This document shows, in pieces, positions 28,053 to 38,296 of a stretch of 64,000 nucleotides of DNA. The position numbers and the translations under genes are program-made. The notes beneath the pieces are model-generated. The model ran no database searches, was not told where the DNA came from, and saw only the letters and a program-made list of their open reading frames with translations. Source of the stretch: Nocardioides sp. JQ2195 (GTDB lineage Bacteria > Actinomycetota > Actinomycetes > Propionibacteriales > Nocardioidaceae); contig NZ_CP050902.1 of the NCBI RefSeq assembly GCF_012272695.1, positions 1,302,001 to 1,366,000 of the forward strand, in the 5' to 3' direction. Each line of letters opens with the position of its first letter. Within the stretch, counting starts at the first letter, position 1.

Positions 28053-29414
28053 GTGACCACGAGCAACAACCGGGCGGCCGGCCAGCAGACTTCTGCTGGC
28101 CGGTCGTCCGTTCCCCAGAAGGTCGGGTCGACGCGCACGCTGCAGACCGTCAAGGACGACGAGGGTCATGTGCTCTCCCGGGTCCGCCGGACGATCCTGC
28201 CCGGTGGACTGCGCGTCATCACCGAACAGATGGCCGGCGTCCGCTCCGCCTGCATCGGAGTGTGGGTCGGGGTCGGCTCGCGGGACGAGACCCCCGCCCT
28301 GCACGGCGCCTCGCACTTCCTCGAGCACCTGCTCTTCAAGGGCACCCGTGAACGGTCCGCGATGGACATCTCCGTGGAGCTCGACGCGGTCGGTGGGGAG
28401 TTCAACGCCTTCACCGCGAAGGAGTACACCTGCTTCCACGCCCGGGTCCTCGACCACGACCTGCCCCTGGCGGTCGACGTGATCGGCGACATGATCACGA
28501 ACTCGTTGATCACCGGTGACGACGTCGAGGCCGAGCGTGACGTGATCCTCGACGAGATCGCGATGCACGACGACGACCCCGACGACGTGGTGCACAACCT
28601 CTTTGCTGCCCAGGCGTACGGCGACACCCCGCTCGGGCGTCCGATCGCCGGCACCGACGCCTCCATCGCATCGCTCACGCGTGCGCAGATCACCCGGTTC
28701 TACAAGCACCACTACCGGGCGCCGAACATGGTGGTCGCCGTCGCGGGCAACGTCGACCATGCGTCGGTCGTGCGCGAGGCGCGCACGGCGTTCGGTCGCA
28801 ACGGCTTCCTGTCGGGCGACGAGCGCCCACGCAGCCCGAAGACCAGCGCGAAGGCGCGCAAGTTCAAGCCCGGCACGATCAGGGCACAACGCGCCCTCGA
28901 GCAGGTCAACCTGGTGCTCGGGGTCAACGGCCTGACCCGCAGCGACGAGCGTCGCTTCGCCCTCGGTGTGCTCAACACGGCCCTGGGTGGCGGCACGTCG
29001 TCGCGCCTGTTCCAGGAAGTCCGTGAGCACCGTGGGCTGGCGTACTCGGTCTACTCCTTCGCCGGTCACCACGCCGATGCGGGGATGGTCGGGGTCTCGG
29101 TGGGATGCCTGCCCGACAAGCTCGACCAGGTGCTCGAGGTGGTCCGTGACGAGGTCCGCAAGGTCGCCGAGGACGGCATCACCCAGGAGGAGCTCGACCG
29201 GGGCAAGGGCCAGCTGCGTGGCGGGCTGGTGCTCGGTCTCGAGGACTCCGGGTCACGGATGTCGCGCATCGGCAAGGCCGAGCTGGTGCACGACGAGCTG
29301 CTGAGCATCGACGAGGTGCTGGCGCGCATCGATGCGGTGACGCTCGACGACGTACGCGTCCTGGCCGCCGAGCTGTTCGCCCAGCCCGAGGTGCTGGCGA
29401 TCGTCGGGCCCTGA
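28053..29414 (+). CDS. M16-family zinc peptidase
   Basis: 453 residues. The inverted zinc motif HxxEH is present as ASHFLEHLLFKG, with the downstream glutamate in EAERDVILDEIAMHDD, so this is the catalytic type of M16 peptidase (processing-peptidase/PqqL-like). The second, inactive M16 domain (about 225-420) contains GGGTSSRLFQEVREHRGLAYSVYSF. A 45-residue N-terminal extension precedes LPGGLRVITEQM. It lies directly after pnp, as in many actinobacteria and firmicutes, and is probably cotranscribed. The start is GTG. Confidence 0.94.
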   Translation: MTTSNNRAAGQQTSAGRSSVPQKVGSTRTLQTVKDDEGHVLSRVRRTILPGGLRVITEQMAGVRSACIGVWVGVGSRDETPALHGASHFLEHLLFKGTRERSAMDISVELDAVGGEFNAFTAKEYTCFHARVLDHDLPLAVDVIGDMITNSLITGDDVEAERDVILDEIAMHDDDPDDVVHNLFAAQAYGDTPLGRPIAGTDASIASLTRAQITRFYKHHYRAPNMVVAVAGNVDHASVVREARTAFGRNGFLSGDERPRSPKTSAKARKFKPGTIRAQRALEQVNLVLGVNGLTRSDERRFALGVLNTALGGGTSSRLFQEVREHRGLAYSVYSFAGHHADAGMVGVSVGCLPDKLDQVLEVVRDEVRKVAEDGITQEELDRGKGQLRGGLVLGLEDSGSRMSRIGKAELVHDELLSIDEVLARIDAVTLDDVRVLAAELFAQPEVLAIVGP

Positions 29415-29634
29415 CCGACCTTCGAAGTCGCACCCGCGGGTTCGCGCCTCGCGAACCGGCGGTCCGTCGAAGCGCAGCACGGCGCCCGCGCCGTCCGTCG
29501 TGATCGCCACGGGGACGAGGCCCGCCATGGTGCGGCTGGAGCGTTGGTCGAGGGCGAGGACGTGGGAGGGGTTCGTCTTGGCCTCTCGAGGGCGGTGACC
29601 CTCTCGGAGGTCGGTTCAGGAAGGAACGCCCTGC

Positions 29635-30989
<1,355 letters not shown>

Positions 30990-31018
30990 CGTCCGGGCCC
31001 TTCGTTGCGGGCCGGCTC

Positions 31019-31107
31019 GGTCCGACCGACATGCAGTTGTGCCCGGTTCCGGCGCTGTTCCCGCTCAGGGCGAGCGACGAGGGCCGCAACTGCATGTCGA
31101 ACCGACC
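31019..31107. repeat. Long imperfect inverted repeat with TGCAGTTG ends
   Basis: Left arm CGACATGCAGTTG (ending 31039) and right arm CAACTGCATGTCG (starting 31088) match perfectly over 13 bases, and pairing extends imperfectly outward through GGTCCGAC / GAACCGACC. Further GCAACTGCA and AGTTGCAGT words follow to about 31160. It lies between dapB and the protease gene and may be a terminator-like or dispersed palindromic element. Confidence 0.55.
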
Positions 31108-31212
31108 GCGGGTGCAACTGCACAATCTCGCGCTGCAAGAAGTTGCAGTGGTCCAGACCTTTCGGGTTACCCCCGAGTAGTGAAAGGGTGGCCGGCGGGG
31201 AGGGAGACCCCG

Positions 31213-32841
31213 ATGCAGTACGGAAGGCTCAACTTCATGCGAATCACTCCGGCATGGGCTGCTCTCGGCGCGGCCACCCTCGTCACCGGCTTGGCGATGA
31301 CCGCTCCGGCGCAGGCGCAGACCCCGCAGGCAGCTGCCAAGCACACCTCAGATGACGCCGTAGCGGCGTTGCAGTCCCACCCAGCCGCTGCTCGCGCGAC
31401 GGAGGGGCAGAAGTTCAAGGTCACCCAGACCGTGGTCGATGCTGACGGCTCCCGTCACGTCCGGATGGATCGCACCTACCGCGGACTCGAGGTCGTCGGT
31501 GGCGACCTGGTGGCCCACCAGGACGCCTCCGGAGACCTCGAGGGCGTGAGTCAGACGCTGCCCAGGGCGTTGTCGCTCAACACCCACGCGACCGTCGGCG
31601 CGGCGCACGCGGAGAAGCGCGCACTGGCCTCCGAGGCAGCCCGGTCGATCCGCGACGCCGAGACCAAGGGCGCCCCCGCGCTGGTGGTCGACGCCACCAC
31701 GAGGACGCCCCACCTGGCGTGGCGCGTGATGAGCGCCGGGCGCCAGGCCGACGGCACGCCCAGCCGCCTCGCGACGTACGTCGACGCCCGCAGCGGCAAG
31801 GTGCTGCGCAGCGAGCAGCAGATCATCAACGTCGAGGGCGAGGGGCGGACCCTCTACAGCGGTAGCGTCTCGATTCCGGTGACCCAGTCGGGCTCCACCT
31901 ACACGCTCACCGACCCGGTGCACGGCAACGGTGTCACGACCGACATGGGCAACAGGTCCGACTCGTTCCTGTGCACGCTGCTCGGCATGGGATGCACGAA
32001 CGGCACCACGATCACCAGCACGGACAACGTCTTCGGCAACGGCAGCAACAACGACCGCCAGTCGGCTGCCGCCGACGCGGTCTACGGTGCCGCCGAGACG
32101 TGGGACTACTTCGAGAGCGTGCACGGACGCGACGGCATCTTCGGTGACGGCTCGAGCGCGCCGAGCCGGGTCCACTACGGCAACGACTACGTCAACGCCT
32201 TCTGGGACGGCGAGAAGATGACCTACGGCGACGGCGACGGTGTCGACTTCGGCCCGCTGGTCTCCCTCGACGTCTCGGGCCACGAGATGTCCCACGGCGT
32301 CACCGAGCACACCGCCGGACTGACCTACTCCGGGGAGTCGGGTGGGCTGAACGAGGCCACCTCCGACATCTTCGGCACGATGGTCGAGTTCCATGCGGCC
32401 AACTCCAACGACCCCGGTGACTACTTCATCGGTGAGGAGTTCGACCTGGCGAACCACGCAGGCTTCCGCCGGATGGATGACCCCGCCAAGGACGGTGCCT
32501 CGCAGTCCTGCTGGTCCACCAGCACCAAGAACGTCGACGTGCACTACTCCTCGGGAGTCGGCAACCACTTCTTCTACCTGTTGGCCGAGGGATCGGGCGC
32601 CAAGACGATCGGTGGCAAGGCGCACAGCTCGCCGACGTGCAACGGTTCCACGATCACCGGCATCGGCCGTGACGCCGCCGCGAAGATCTGGTTCCGCGCG
32701 CTCGACGTCTACATGACCTCGAGCACCAACTACGCCCAGGCCCGGACCGCCACGCTGAACGCCGCCAAGGACCTGTACGGCGCGGGTAGCACGCAGTACG
32801 CCACCGTGGCCGCAGCGTGGAGTGCCGTCTCCGTCAACTGA
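31213..32841 (+). CDS. Secreted thermolysin-type (M4) metalloprotease
   Basis: 542 residues. Residues 1-35 are a signal peptide ending near TAPAQAQ. An FTP/PepSY-like propeptide (about 40-215; YRGLEVVGGDLVAHQDASG) precedes the M4 catalytic domain. The zinc site is SGHEMSHGVTEH (HExxH) with the third ligand in GGLNEATSDIFG, and the catalytic histidine is probably in VHYSSGVGNHFFYLL. The length and domain order are normal for secreted neutral proteases. GGAGGGAG stands before ATG 31213; an internal ATG at 31237 is an alternative. A strong hairpin follows the gene, so it is probably monocistronic. Confidence 0.95.
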   Translation: MQYGRLNFMRITPAWAALGAATLVTGLAMTAPAQAQTPQAAAKHTSDDAVAALQSHPAAARATEGQKFKVTQTVVDADGSRHVRMDRTYRGLEVVGGDLVAHQDASGDLEGVSQTLPRALSLNTHATVGAAHAEKRALASEAARSIRDAETKGAPALVVDATTRTPHLAWRVMSAGRQADGTPSRLATYVDARSGKVLRSEQQIINVEGEGRTLYSGSVSIPVTQSGSTYTLTDPVHGNGVTTDMGNRSDSFLCTLLGMGCTNGTTITSTDNVFGNGSNNDRQSAAADAVYGAAETWDYFESVHGRDGIFGDGSSAPSRVHYGNDYVNAFWDGEKMTYGDGDGVDFGPLVSLDVSGHEMSHGVTEHTAGLTYSGESGGLNEATSDIFGTMVEFHAANSNDPGDYFIGEEFDLANHAGFRRMDDPAKDGASQSCWSTSTKNVDVHYSSGVGNHFFYLLAEGSGAKTIGGKAHSSPTCNGSTITGIGRDAAAKIWFRALDVYMTSSTNYAQARTATLNAAKDLYGAGSTQYATVAAAWSAVSVN

Positions 32842-32877
32842 TCCGCCCAGGTCGGGGAGAACGTCCAGGCCGATGCA

Positions 32878-32913
32878 GGAGCTTCCCGGTCGAGATCTCG
32901 GCCGGGAAGCTCC
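32878..32913 (+). terminator. Terminator after M4 protease gene
   Basis: Perfect 12-base stem GGAGCTTCCCGG with a 12-base loop, followed by CATTTC, 37 bases after the stop. Confidence 0.75.
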
Positions 32914-32922
32914 CATTTCGCC

Positions 32923-32950
32923 GGGTGCCCGGGTGCCCGGGTGCCCGGTA
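32923..32950 (+). repeat. Short tandem repeat GGGTGCCC
   Basis: About three and a half copies of the 8-base unit GGGTGCCC lie between the terminator and the convergent GNAT gene. The length makes slippage variation possible. Confidence 0.6.
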
Positions 32951-33004
32951 TCCCGCCTGCCTGGTTGTCCGGGGACACGAGGAGACTGGAGTGGCGGGGT
33001 GAGC

Positions 33005-33550
33005 TCAGAGGGCGGTGTGCAGCCGGACCTGCTTGACGGTCACGGTGCCGTCGCCCCGCAGGTCGAGCTCGCGGTGTGCGCCGTCGGGAGCCCAGCCGGC
33101 GCTCTCGAGGAACGTTCGCCACGCATCGGCGTCGGAGTTCACCCAGATCGTCGCGCGGGTGAACCTGTCGGCGCGCAGGGTGTCGGCGCAGGCCTGGAGC
33201 AGTCGCGAGCCATGGCCCTTGCCGAGCTCGTCGGGGTCGATCGAGAACTCCGCGATGTCACCGTCGGCAACCCGGTCACCGTCAGGATCCTGGCTGGGCG
33301 TGGTGGTCGCGAAGCCGGTGATGCGATTGCGCTCGAGGGCGACCAGCACCCGGTTGCGGGCGTCCTCGGGGCGGGCCAGCGACTCGTGCCACACGCGGGC
33401 CACCTCGTCGTACGTGAGGGCGGCCAGCACCTCGGCCGGCAGCAGGTCGGCGTACGACGATCGCCAGGCGCGCACCTGCACGCCGGCGATGCCAGGCGCG
33501 TCGTCGGACCAGGCGACCCGGACGGAGACATCGGCGGTGGGGGAGTCCAT
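33005..33550 (-). CDS. GNAT acetyltransferase
   Basis: 181 residues. [21 protein letters not shown] is the N-terminal strand-helix of GNAT folds, [23 protein letters not shown] carries the acetyl-CoA pyrophosphate loop (GKGHG), and [21 protein letters not shown] is motif B. Substrate unknown. It is divergent from the paa operon, with 115 bases between starts, but there is no evidence of a functional link. Confidence 0.88.
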   Translation of the reverse strand: MDSPTADVSVRVAWSDDAPGIAGVQVRAWRSSYADLLPAEVLAALTYDEVARVWHESLARPEDARNRVLVALERNRITGFATTTPSQDPDGDRVADGDIAEFSIDPDELGKGHGSRLLQACADTLRADRFTRATIWVNSDADAWRTFLESAGWAPDGAHRELDLRGDGTVTVKQVRLHTAL

Positions 33551-33638
33551 GGCCCCATCGTCGCAGGCGGCCTCGCACGAGGTCTGTCGAGGTCCGGACC
33601 GAACTTGTTACAGCCCGCCGTCAGAAATGCGTGAGTTC

Positions 33639-33655
33639 GTAACATCCGCTGTTAC
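33639..33655. promoter_or_regulatory. Candidate operator GTAAC-N7-GTTAC upstream of paaA
   Basis: GTAACatccgctGTTAC is a 17-base interrupted palindrome covering the predicted paaA -10 region (TACCGT, 33653-33658). Another GTTAC half-site is at 33607-33611. Its position suits repression by a TetR- or GntR-type regulator of phenylacetate genes, but no regulator gene is adjacent. Confidence 0.4.
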
Positions 33656-33658
33656 CGT
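33653..33658 (+). promoter_or_regulatory. Putative -10 (TACCGT) for leaderless paaA
   Basis: TACCGT is 7 bases before GTG 33666, the same spacing as at other leaderless genes here. Confidence 0.4.
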
Positions 33659-33665
33659 GGTCACT

Positions 33666-34691
33666 GTGTACGGCAACGACTTCACCACCCCCGAGCAGCA
33701 GCCGAGCGAGCCGCAGCGGATCGGGCAGCAGCCGACCGGGCCCGCGCCGGGCGGCGACGAGCCCGCCGCCTTCCGCGCCCTCCTCGCCGGCGACGACCGC
33801 GTCGAGCCGCGCGACGAGATGCCGGAGGGCTATCGAAGGACGCTGGTCCGCCAGATCGCCCAGCACGCCCACTCCGAGATCATGGGCATGCAGCCCGAGG
33901 GCAACTGGATCAGCCGCGCCCCCAGTCTGCGCCGCAAGGCGATCCTGATGGCCAAGGTGCAGGACGAGGCGGGTCACGGGCTCTACCTTTATGCCGCCGC
34001 GGAGACGCTGGGCGTCGATCGTGCCGACCTCCTCGACCAGCTGCACAGCGGTCGCCAGAAGTACTCCTCGATCTTCAACTACCCCACGCTCACCTGGGCC
34101 GACGTCGGCGCGATCGGCTGGCTCGTCGACGGCGCCGCGATCGTCAACCAGGTGCCGCTGTGCCGCTGCTCCTACGGTCCCTACGCCCGCGCGATGGTGC
34201 GCGTGTGCAAGGAGGAGTCGTTCCACCAGCGGCAAGGCTTCGAGATCCTGCACACGCTGTCCCACGGCAGCGACGCACAGAAGTCGATGGCGCAGGACGC
34301 GGTGAACCGCTACTGGTGGCCGAGCCTGATGATGTTCGGCCCGCCGGACGACGATTCCCCGAACTCGGCGCAGTCGATGGCGTGGGGCATCAAGCGCTTC
34401 TCCAACGACGACCTGCGCCAGCGGTTCATCGACATGACCGTGCCCCAGGCCGAGGCGCTGGGCCTCAGCCTCCCCGACGACGCGATCGCCTGGAACGAGG
34501 AGCGCGGCCACTACGACTTCACCCCGGTCGACTTCACCGAGCTCTTCGAGGTGATCCGCGGCAACGGCCCCTGCAACGAGCAACGGCTCTCGCACCGGGT
34601 GCGGGCCCACGAGGACGGCGCCTGGGTGCGTGAGGCCGCAGCGGCGTACGCCGCCAAGCATGCCGCGCCTGCGAAGGAGTCGGTGGCATGA
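33666..34691 (+). CDS. paaA: Phenylacetyl-CoA epoxidase catalytic subunit PaaA
   Basis: 341 residues from GTG 33666. This is the diiron catalytic subunit of the ring-1,2-epoxidase that opens aerobic phenylacetate degradation. Diiron ligands lie in [27 protein letters not shown] and [14 protein letters not shown]. Conserved [20 protein letters not shown] and [20 protein letters not shown] leave little doubt. A 45-residue Gln/Pro/Gly-rich N-terminal tail precedes the usual start [13 protein letters not shown]. The next gene overlaps by 4 bases. In-frame starts at 33627 and 33657 are alternatives. Confidence 0.97.
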   Translation: MYGNDFTTPEQQPSEPQRIGQQPTGPAPGGDEPAAFRALLAGDDRVEPRDEMPEGYRRTLVRQIAQHAHSEIMGMQPEGNWISRAPSLRRKAILMAKVQDEAGHGLYLYAAAETLGVDRADLLDQLHSGRQKYSSIFNYPTLTWADVGAIGWLVDGAAIVNQVPLCRCSYGPYARAMVRVCKEESFHQRQGFEILHTLSHGSDAQKSMAQDAVNRYWWPSLMMFGPPDDDSPNSAQSMAWGIKRFSNDDLRQRFIDMTVPQAEALGLSLPDDAIAWNEERGHYDFTPVDFTELFEVIRGNGPCNEQRLSHRVRAHEDGAWVREAAAAYAAKHAAPAKESVA

Positions 34692-34969
34692 GTCCCGAGC
34701 CCCTCTGGGAGGTCTTCATCCGCTCCCGACGTGGTCTGTCCCACGTGCACGTCGGATCCCTGCATGCCGCCGATGCGGAGATGGCGTTGCGCAATGCCCG
34801 CGACCTCTACACCCGGCGTCGGGAAGGGGTCTCGATCTGGGTGGTCCCGGCCGCCGCCATCGAGGCCAGCAGCCCCGACGAGAAGGACTCGTTCTTCGAC
34901 CCTGCCGTCGACAAGGTCTATCGGCACCCCACGTTCTACGACGTGCCCGAGGGGGTCGAGCACCTGTGA
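34688..34969 (+). CDS. paaB: Phenylacetyl-CoA epoxidase subunit PaaB
   Basis: 93 residues. [20 protein letters not shown], followed by [20 protein letters not shown] and SIWVVPA, is the compact PaaB signature. PaaB bridges PaaAC heterodimers in the epoxidase complex. It overlaps paaA (ATGA) and paaC (GTGA) by 4 bases on each side. Confidence 0.96.
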   Translation: MSPEPLWEVFIRSRRGLSHVHVGSLHAADAEMALRNARDLYTRRREGVSIWVVPAAAIEASSPDEKDSFFDPAVDKVYRHPTFYDVPEGVEHL

Positions 34970-35727
34970 GCGTCTCGGTGGAGAAGTACGCGTTGGCCCT
35001 GGCCGACGATGCGCTGATCTCCTCCCAACGCCTGGGCTGGTGGATCAGCCGCGCTCCACAGCTCGAGGAGGACGTGGCGATGGCCAACATCGGCCTCGAC
35101 CAGCTCGGTCAGGCGCGAGCGCTGCTGAGCCTCGTCGGTGAGTCGACCGGCCGCAGCGAGGACGACCTGGCCTACCTGCGCGACGAGCGCGAGTTCCGCA
35201 ACGTCTGCCTCGTGGAGCGCGAGCAGGGTGACTTCGCGGTGGCGATGGCGCGCCTGCTGATCTTCTCGGCGTGGCAGCACGAGCTCTACGCCGCGCTCTC
35301 GGCCAGCACGCACCCCACACTGGCGGCGATCTCGGACAAGGCGGTCAAGGAGACGGCCTACCACCTCGACCACGCCACCCACTGGGTGCTGCGACTGGGT
35401 GACGGGACCGACGAGTCCCATCGCCGGATGCAGGCCGCCCTCGACGCCGAGTGGCCGTGGCGCGAGGAGCTCTTCGACAACACGTTCCTGGATCAACCAC
35501 TGAATGATGCAGCACTCACGGTCGACGGCATGGTCGTCGATCCCGCACCACTGCGAGAACCGGTCGAACAGCGACTCGGCGCTGTCCTCGACCGGGCCAC
35601 GCTGACCGTGCCCGAGCCCCGGGCCGTGTTCAGCAAGGGACGAGATGGGAGACACACCGAAGTGATGGGTTACCTGCTGGCCGAGATGCAACACCTGCAC
35701 CGCTCACACCCGGGGGTCACGTGGTGA
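34966..35727 (+). CDS. paaC: Phenylacetyl-CoA epoxidase subunit PaaC
   Basis: 253 residues. This is the structural, ferritin-like partner of PaaA. SVEKYALALADDALISSQRLGWW and EEDVAMANIGLDQLGQARALL are characteristic, as are KETAYHLDHATHWVLRLGDGTDESHRRMQ and the end LLAEMQHLHRSHPGVTW. PaaC keeps a ferritin-like fold but lacks a complete diiron site in studied homologues. It is coupled to paaB and paaD by 4-base overlaps. Confidence 0.96.
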   Translation: MSVSVEKYALALADDALISSQRLGWWISRAPQLEEDVAMANIGLDQLGQARALLSLVGESTGRSEDDLAYLRDEREFRNVCLVEREQGDFAVAMARLLIFSAWQHELYAALSASTHPTLAAISDKAVKETAYHLDHATHWVLRLGDGTDESHRRMQAALDAEWPWREELFDNTFLDQPLNDAALTVDGMVVDPAPLREPVEQRLGAVLDRATLTVPEPRAVFSKGRDGRHTEVMGYLLAEMQHLHRSHPGVTW

Positions 35728-36206
35728 GCGCCACCATGGCCCGCACCCGGGCCTGGAGCATCGCCGCGACCGTTCCCGACCCCGAGCTGCCCGTGGTCAC
35801 GATTGCCGACCTCGGCATCCTGCGTGACGTCACCGAGCACGACCAGGGCTCGGTGCACGTGCGGATCACGCCCACCTACTCAGGGTGCCCGGCGATGGAG
35901 ACCATCCGCGAAGACATCGTCACAGCGCTCTCCGAGGCCGGCTACCGCCACGTGTGCGTGGAGTTCGTGCTGGCCCCTGCCTGGACCACCGACTGGATGA
36001 CCGACGAGGGCCGCCGCAAGCTCGCGGCGTACGGCATCGCGCCGCCCGGTCCGCGCCAGTCGGTCGAGCTGACCCTGTCCGTCAAGTGCCCGCAGTGCGG
36101 CAGTCCGCGCACCCGAGAGCTCAGCCGATTCGGATCCACGTCGTGCAAGGCCCTCTGGGTGTGCACCGATTGTCGTGAACCCTTCGACCACTTCAAGGCC
36201 ATCTGA
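35724..36206 (+). CDS. paaD: Phenylacetate pathway protein PaaD (Fe-S assembly-like)
   Basis: 160 residues. The N-terminal MIP18/DUF59 domain (VPDPELPVVTIADLGILRDV ... ITPTYSGCPAMETIREDI) is followed by a zinc-ribbon-like C-terminus with CPQCGS and CKALWVCTDC. PaaD is required for the epoxidase in vivo, probably to mature its iron centres. GTG 35724 forms a GTGA overlap with the paaC stop; GTG 35721 is also in frame. paaE follows immediately. Confidence 0.95.
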   Translation: MSATMARTRAWSIAATVPDPELPVVTIADLGILRDVTEHDQGSVHVRITPTYSGCPAMETIREDIVTALSEAGYRHVCVEFVLAPAWTTDWMTDEGRRKLAAYGIAPPGPRQSVELTLSVKCPQCGSPRTRELSRFGSTSCKALWVCTDCREPFDHFKAI

Positions 36207-37274
36207 ATGACACGGCACGCCGCATTCCATCCCCTCAAGGTCTCCACGATCGAACCTCTGACCGACGATGCGGTGGCGCTGACCTTCGAGGTGCCTGACG
36301 ACCTGCGCGAGGCCTACACCTGGCGCCCGGGGCAACACCTGACCATCAACTGCGACGACGGTGTGCGCCGCAGCTACTCGATCGCGACCTCGCCGACCAG
36401 TGGCGTGATGAAGGTCGGGGTCAAGCGCATCCCGGGTGGCGCGTTCTCCGGAGCCGTGCTCGAGCGGCTGCGTCCCGGAGACAGCCTCGACGTGATGACG
36501 CCGGCGGGCCGCTTCAGCCCGGACGGGGGCCCCGACCACCCACGCACCTACGCCGCCATCGCCGCCGGGTCGGGGATCACCCCGGTGCTCTCGATCGTGA
36601 CCTCGCTGCTCGAGTCCGAGCCGGAGGCGCAGGTGACGCTGGTCTACGCCAACCGCAACAGCGGCTCGGTGATGTTCCTCGACGAGGTGCACGACCTGAA
36701 GGACCGATTCCTCACCCGGTTCCGGGTCGTGCACGTGCTCTCCCGTGAGGAGCAGGAGGTCGAGATGTTCTCCGGGCGCCTCGACGTCGACCGGATGCAG
36801 CGCATCATCGACGCCTCCCTGCCGGTCGCAGGGGTCGACGAGTGGTTCCTGTGCGGCCCGCTGGAGATGGTCACCTCGTTGCGGGACGAGCTCGTCGGTG
36901 CGGGCGCAAGGTCCGTCCACACGGAGCTGTTCCATGCCGACACCAGGCCCAGGCCACGCAGCACCCACGACGCCAGCGACGCCTCTGCTGCCGGCTCGGC
37001 GAGGGTGACGGTACGCCTCGACGGGCGCAGCTCCACGTTCACCTTGGCCCGCGGCGGCGTCCCGGTGCTGGAGGCCGCCCTCGCGGTTCGCTCCGACGCG
37101 CCGTTCGCCTGCCGTGGCGGAGTCTGCGGCACCTGTCGCGCCAAGGTGGTCTCGGGGAGCGTCGAGATGGACACCAACTGGGCGCTGGAGGACGACGAGG
37201 TGGCCCGGGGCTACGTCCTGACCTGCCAGTCGCACCCGACCTCCGACGACGTGGTCATCGACTACGACGCGTGA
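36207..37274 (+). CDS. paaE: Phenylacetyl-CoA epoxidase reductase PaaE
   Basis: 355 residues. An FNR-type flavin domain (about 1-105; RSYSIATSPTSGVMKVGVKRI) is followed by an NADP(H) domain (110-235; AAGSGITPVLSIVTSLLES, FLCGPLEMVTSLRDEL) and a C-terminal plant-type [2Fe-2S] ferredoxin domain with CRGGVCGTCRAKVVSG and a distal cysteine in LTCQSHP. It passes electrons from NADPH to PaaA. The ATG follows the paaD stop with no gap. It is the last gene of the paaABCDE operon; the CoA ligase and ring-opening genes are not in the window. Confidence 0.96.
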   Translation: MTRHAAFHPLKVSTIEPLTDDAVALTFEVPDDLREAYTWRPGQHLTINCDDGVRRSYSIATSPTSGVMKVGVKRIPGGAFSGAVLERLRPGDSLDVMTPAGRFSPDGGPDHPRTYAAIAAGSGITPVLSIVTSLLESEPEAQVTLVYANRNSGSVMFLDEVHDLKDRFLTRFRVVHVLSREEQEVEMFSGRLDVDRMQRIIDASLPVAGVDEWFLCGPLEMVTSLRDELVGAGARSVHTELFHADTRPRPRSTHDASDASAAGSARVTVRLDGRSSTFTLARGGVPVLEAALAVRSDAPFACRGGVCGTCRAKVVSGSVEMDTNWALEDDEVARGYVLTCQSHPTSDDVVIDYDA

Positions 37275-37306
37275 GGTCGTCGCTGGTCGCGTGAGTGGGG
37301 ATCTTC

Positions 37307-37348
37307 GGTGGTCGAGTGGCCGCTCGGGACGAGCGGATCCATCGAGAC
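37307..37348 (+). repeat. Variant REP-like repeat after paaE
   Basis: GGTGGTCGAGTGG then a CCGCTC-gggac-GAGCGG hairpin and ATCGAGACC. It shares the GGTGGTyGAG start and TCGArACC end with the family at 623/61146 but has a different core. Confidence 0.6.
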
Positions 37349-37392
37349 CGTTCCCGGTGCAGGGCAGTCGCCCTGCTCGCCCGGCAACGACT

Positions 37393-37448
37393 GCCCGTTC
37401 GCGCATCAAGAACCGCCCGCTCGCGCATCAAGAACCGCCCGTTCGCGC
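37393..37448. repeat. 22-bp direct repeat at DMT gene end
   Basis: The unit GCCCGTTCGCGCATCAAGAACC occurs twice (second copy with one change), followed by a partial third copy (GCCCGTTCGCGCAgggc). The third, partial copy and part of the second lie in the 3' end of the DMT gene, which encodes RERAVLDARAGGS there. Confidence 0.7.
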
Positions 37449-38260
37449 AGGGCGGCAGTGACCCGGGAGGCCCCGGCCAGCAGCACGGCACCGGCCACCG
37501 AGAGCACCATGCCGGCGATGACTGCGGGCCACCAGCCGGGCCGGATGCCGTCGTGCAGCAGGCCCACGCCCACGGCGGCGGGCAGGAACGTCTCGGCGAT
37601 GATCAGTGCCGCCGTCGACGTGGTCACCTCCACGCCGTCGAGTGAGACCGAGTAGAGCCAGAAGGAGACCACTCCCAGCGCAGGCACGGCCAGGGCGGTG
37701 ACGACCACCTCGGGCGACCACGTCGCCGTGACCCCGCGTACGGCGACCGCGGACCCGGCATACCCACAGCCCGCGAGGAAGCCGAGCGTCACCATTCGGT
37801 GGCCGCGCACGAGGGCCAGGCCGACGCCCAGGCAGACGGCGACCACGGCCCAGGAGAGGACCGGCACGGTCCAGCCGGACGGGTCCCGCCCGGGTGCACC
37901 GGCGCCTGCCGCGACCAGGGCGATGCCGACGGTCACCGCGAGCACGGCGATCCAGCCGCGGCCCCCGAGCGGTTCGTGCAGGCGATGGGCCGACCACAGG
38001 GCGGTGACCGGCATCGACAGGGAGATCGTGGCTTGGGCCAGGTAGAGCGGCAGGTTCCAGATCGCCACGGCGTGCAGCAGGAAACCGGCGAGGTAGACCG
38101 CGACCACGGCCAGCAGGAGGGGACTGGTCAGCGCCATGCGGGCGAAACCCGTGGGCGAGCTGGTCTCGTCCTCGTGGTTGCGGACGGCGAGCGCTTGCCA
38201 TACCGCAGCGAGGCCGAAGAGGAGCGCCGAGGCGAGCGCCGCCAGCAGTCCGGTCAGCAT
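37406..38260 (-). CDS. DMT/EamA-like membrane transporter
   Basis: 284 residues with about nine or ten membrane segments in two halves, the layout of drug/metabolite transporters. The motif LPLYLAQATISLSMPVTALWSAHRLHEP corresponds to the conserved helix end and loop of EamA-like domains; the second half contains AALIIAETFLPAAVGVGLLHDG. Substrate unknown. The C-terminal RERAVLDARAGGS is encoded within the 22-bp direct repeat, so the original end of the protein may have been altered. Confidence 0.8.
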   Translation of the reverse strand: MLTGLLAALASALLFGLAAVWQALAVRNHEDETSSPTGFARMALTSPLLLAVVAVYLAGFLLHAVAIWNLPLYLAQATISLSMPVTALWSAHRLHEPLGGRGWIAVLAVTVGIALVAAGAGAPGRDPSGWTVPVLSWAVVAVCLGVGLALVRGHRMVTLGFLAGCGYAGSAVAVRGVTATWSPEVVVTALAVPALGVVSFWLYSVSLDGVEVTTSTAALIIAETFLPAAVGVGLLHDGIRPGWWPAVIAGMVLSVAGAVLLAGASRVTAALRERAVLDARAGGS

Positions 38261-38296
38261 GGGACCGGACTCACCGGCCGTGCCGACCGTTGCTCA

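Noticed and set aside
29253..29528. Minus-strand frame beginning MAGLVPVAITTDG next to the M16 peptidase gene
   Set aside because: More than half overlaps the M16 coding sequence; no promoter, ribosome binding site or recognisable domain. The 220-base gap is better called empty, though a gene remnant is possible.
29528..29599. Micro-frame MVRLERWSRARTWEG... in the same gap
   Set aside because: Only 23 residues, no ribosome binding site or conservation information; could be chance.
33015..33626. N-terminal extension of paaA across the GNAT gene
   Set aside because: The reading frame is open but antisense to a clear GNAT gene; PaaA homology starts after 33666.
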